NCBI RefSeq assembly: GCF_001021165.1
Contig: NZ_AZAY01000011.1
Location: 1 to 64,000 of the forward strand
DNA length: 64,000 nt
Reading direction: 5' to 3'
From: Marinitoga sp. 1197
GTDB lineage: Bacteria > Thermotogota > Thermotogae > Petrotogales > Petrotogaceae
Under the pieces are notes generated by a model. It did no database searches and was not told the DNA's origin. It saw only the letters and a program-made list of their open reading frames with translations. Position 1 is the first letter of the stretch, and every line of letters begins with the position of its first letter. Positions 63,415-64,000 of the stretch are shown here, in pieces. The position numbers were made by a program, and so were the translations under genes.

Positions 63415-63453
63415 ATAATAAATAATTCCCCGTTACGGGGAATTATTTATTAT
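63415..63453. terminator. Terminator at the gatB 3' end
   Basis: Perfect 18-bp stem (63415-63432 with 63436-63453) with core TTCCCCG/CGGGGAA and loop TTA; AT-rich flanks on both sides, so it may work in both directions. Confidence 0.88.
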
Positions 63454-63460
63454 TTAAAAA

Positions 63461-64000
63461 CTACTCATCTAATAATCTTTTTGCAATTTGATTTGCTTTT
63501 TGAGGATTTGCCTTTCCCTTTGTTTCTTTCATAATTTGACCAACAAAAAATCCTAAAAGTTTTGTTTTTCCATTTTTATATTGCTGATATTGTTTAGGAT
63601 TATTTTCTATTACTCTTTTTACTATTTCTTCAATTATATTATCATCATCAATTTGTTCTAATCCCTTTTCATTCACAATTTCTGAAGGCATTTTTCCAGT
63701 TTTAAACATTTCTATAAATATTTCTTTTGCTATTTTAGTTGATATTTTTCCGCTATCCAATAATTTTTCAAGTTCTTCGTAATGTTCAGCTTTTATTCTT
63801 ACATCCTTTAATTCAATATTATTTTTATTCATTTCTCTCATTAAATCTGTAATTATTAAATTACTTACAAATTGTGGATTTTTAACATTTTTTACAGCAT
63901 TTTCAAAGTATTCAGCCAATTCTCTATCTCCAGCAAGAATATCCGCATCATACTTTTTTATTTTGTATTGCTTTACAAATCTTTCGGATTTTTCATCTAT
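63461..64000 (-). CDS. gatB: Asp/Glu-tRNA amidotransferase subunit B, C-terminal part
   Basis: The frame is open to the window edge, so this is the last 179 codons of a longer gene; the 5' part lies outside. The segment YDADILAGDRELAEYFE followed by the helical YqeY-like tail (LLGFFVGQIMKETKGKANP) is characteristic of GatB, which with GatA and GatC converts Glu-tRNA-Gln or Asp-tRNA-Asn into the amide forms. A TTG at 63919 is internal and not a start. GatB carries the kinase and tail domain that binds tRNA. Identity rests on the C-terminal domain alone. Confidence 0.88.
   Translation of the reverse strand: MDEKSERFVKQYKIKKYDADILAGDRELAEYFENAVKNVKNPQFVSNLIITDLMREMNKNNIELKDVRIKAEHYEELEKLLDSGKISTKIAKEIFIEMFKTGKMPSEIVNEKGLEQIDDDNIIEEIVKRVIENNPKQYQQYKNGKTKLLGFFVGQIMKETKGKANPQKANQIAKRLLDE

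Noticed and set aside
63461-63919. A complete 152-residue protein starting at TTG 63919
   Set aside because: The frame continues without stop to the window edge with GatB-like sequence, so it is the end of gatB.

Overview
The window is AT-rich chromosomal DNA, mostly packed into short-spaced or overlapping co-directional operons. It most likely comes from a member of the Thermotogota, with Marinitoga or another Petrotogales as the best guess. This is inferred from the low GC, a TM287/288-type heterodimeric ABC exporter, a Na+-type F-ATP synthase, a membrane pyrophosphatase next to a PPi-type phosphofructokinase, ferredoxin-dependent oxoacid oxidoreductase subunits, and flagellar and chemotaxis genes of the Thermotoga/Firmicutes style (FlaG, CheX). 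No rRNA was available to confirm the assignment.

Layout. (1) 63-5337, minus strand: alr, a YhaM-like exoribonuclease, topA and ddl in one operon. (2) 5557-7183: a LUD-domain protein with two half-permeases. (3) 7290-11744: a MarR regulator behind a perfect 43-bp palindrome, then a heterodimeric multidrug ABC exporter with one degenerate ATP site. (4) 11867-16782: rsmH, an ftsL-like gene, a division-type penicillin-binding protein, holA and an HD hydrolase. (5) 16840-28254: Na+/K+-type membrane pyrophosphatase, a giant GGDEF signalling ATPase, a PHP phosphoesterase, flaG-fliD behind a sigma-28-like promoter, and convergent pfk-ribF. (6) 28410-35920: cheX leading into a complete F-ATP synthase operon whose c subunit carries a two-carboxylate Na+ site. 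(7) 36068-43633: a secreted protein, hemW, a dCMP deaminase-like gene, korBC without korA, dgkA, cheB and two peptidoglycan hydrolases. (8) 43709-44116: tRNA-Asn and an unusual 29-codon gene with its own terminator. (9) 44317-46546, minus strand: GntR regulator, ABC transporter and YbjQ. (10) 46755-61163: a metal-homeostasis island. It has three P1B-type ATPases (CopA-, CopB- and ZntA-like), a copper chaperone, CsoR, two ArsR proteins, ScdA_N and DUF302 proteins, four SHOCT proteins, RseC, a Met-rich secreted protein and an MMPL exporter. (11) 61357-64000: an HD-GYP protein, a MITE-like inverted-repeat element with exact 10-bp flanking duplications, and the 3' part of gatB.

How the genes fit together. 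Energy metabolism appears to be coupled to sodium and pyrophosphate: the PPi-type PFK and the PPi-driven cation pump both draw on PPi, and pump and ATP synthase may share a Na+ gradient. The metal island combines export from the cytoplasm, a cytoplasmic chaperone, metal-sensing repressors with visible operators, and several small envelope proteins rich in His, Met or Gly. The most unusual items are the small gene at 44027-44116, whose start region and terminator can both pair with the same internal segment; the cluster of near-identical SHOCT genes with the Met-rich repeat protein; and the MITE-like element at 63140-63336.
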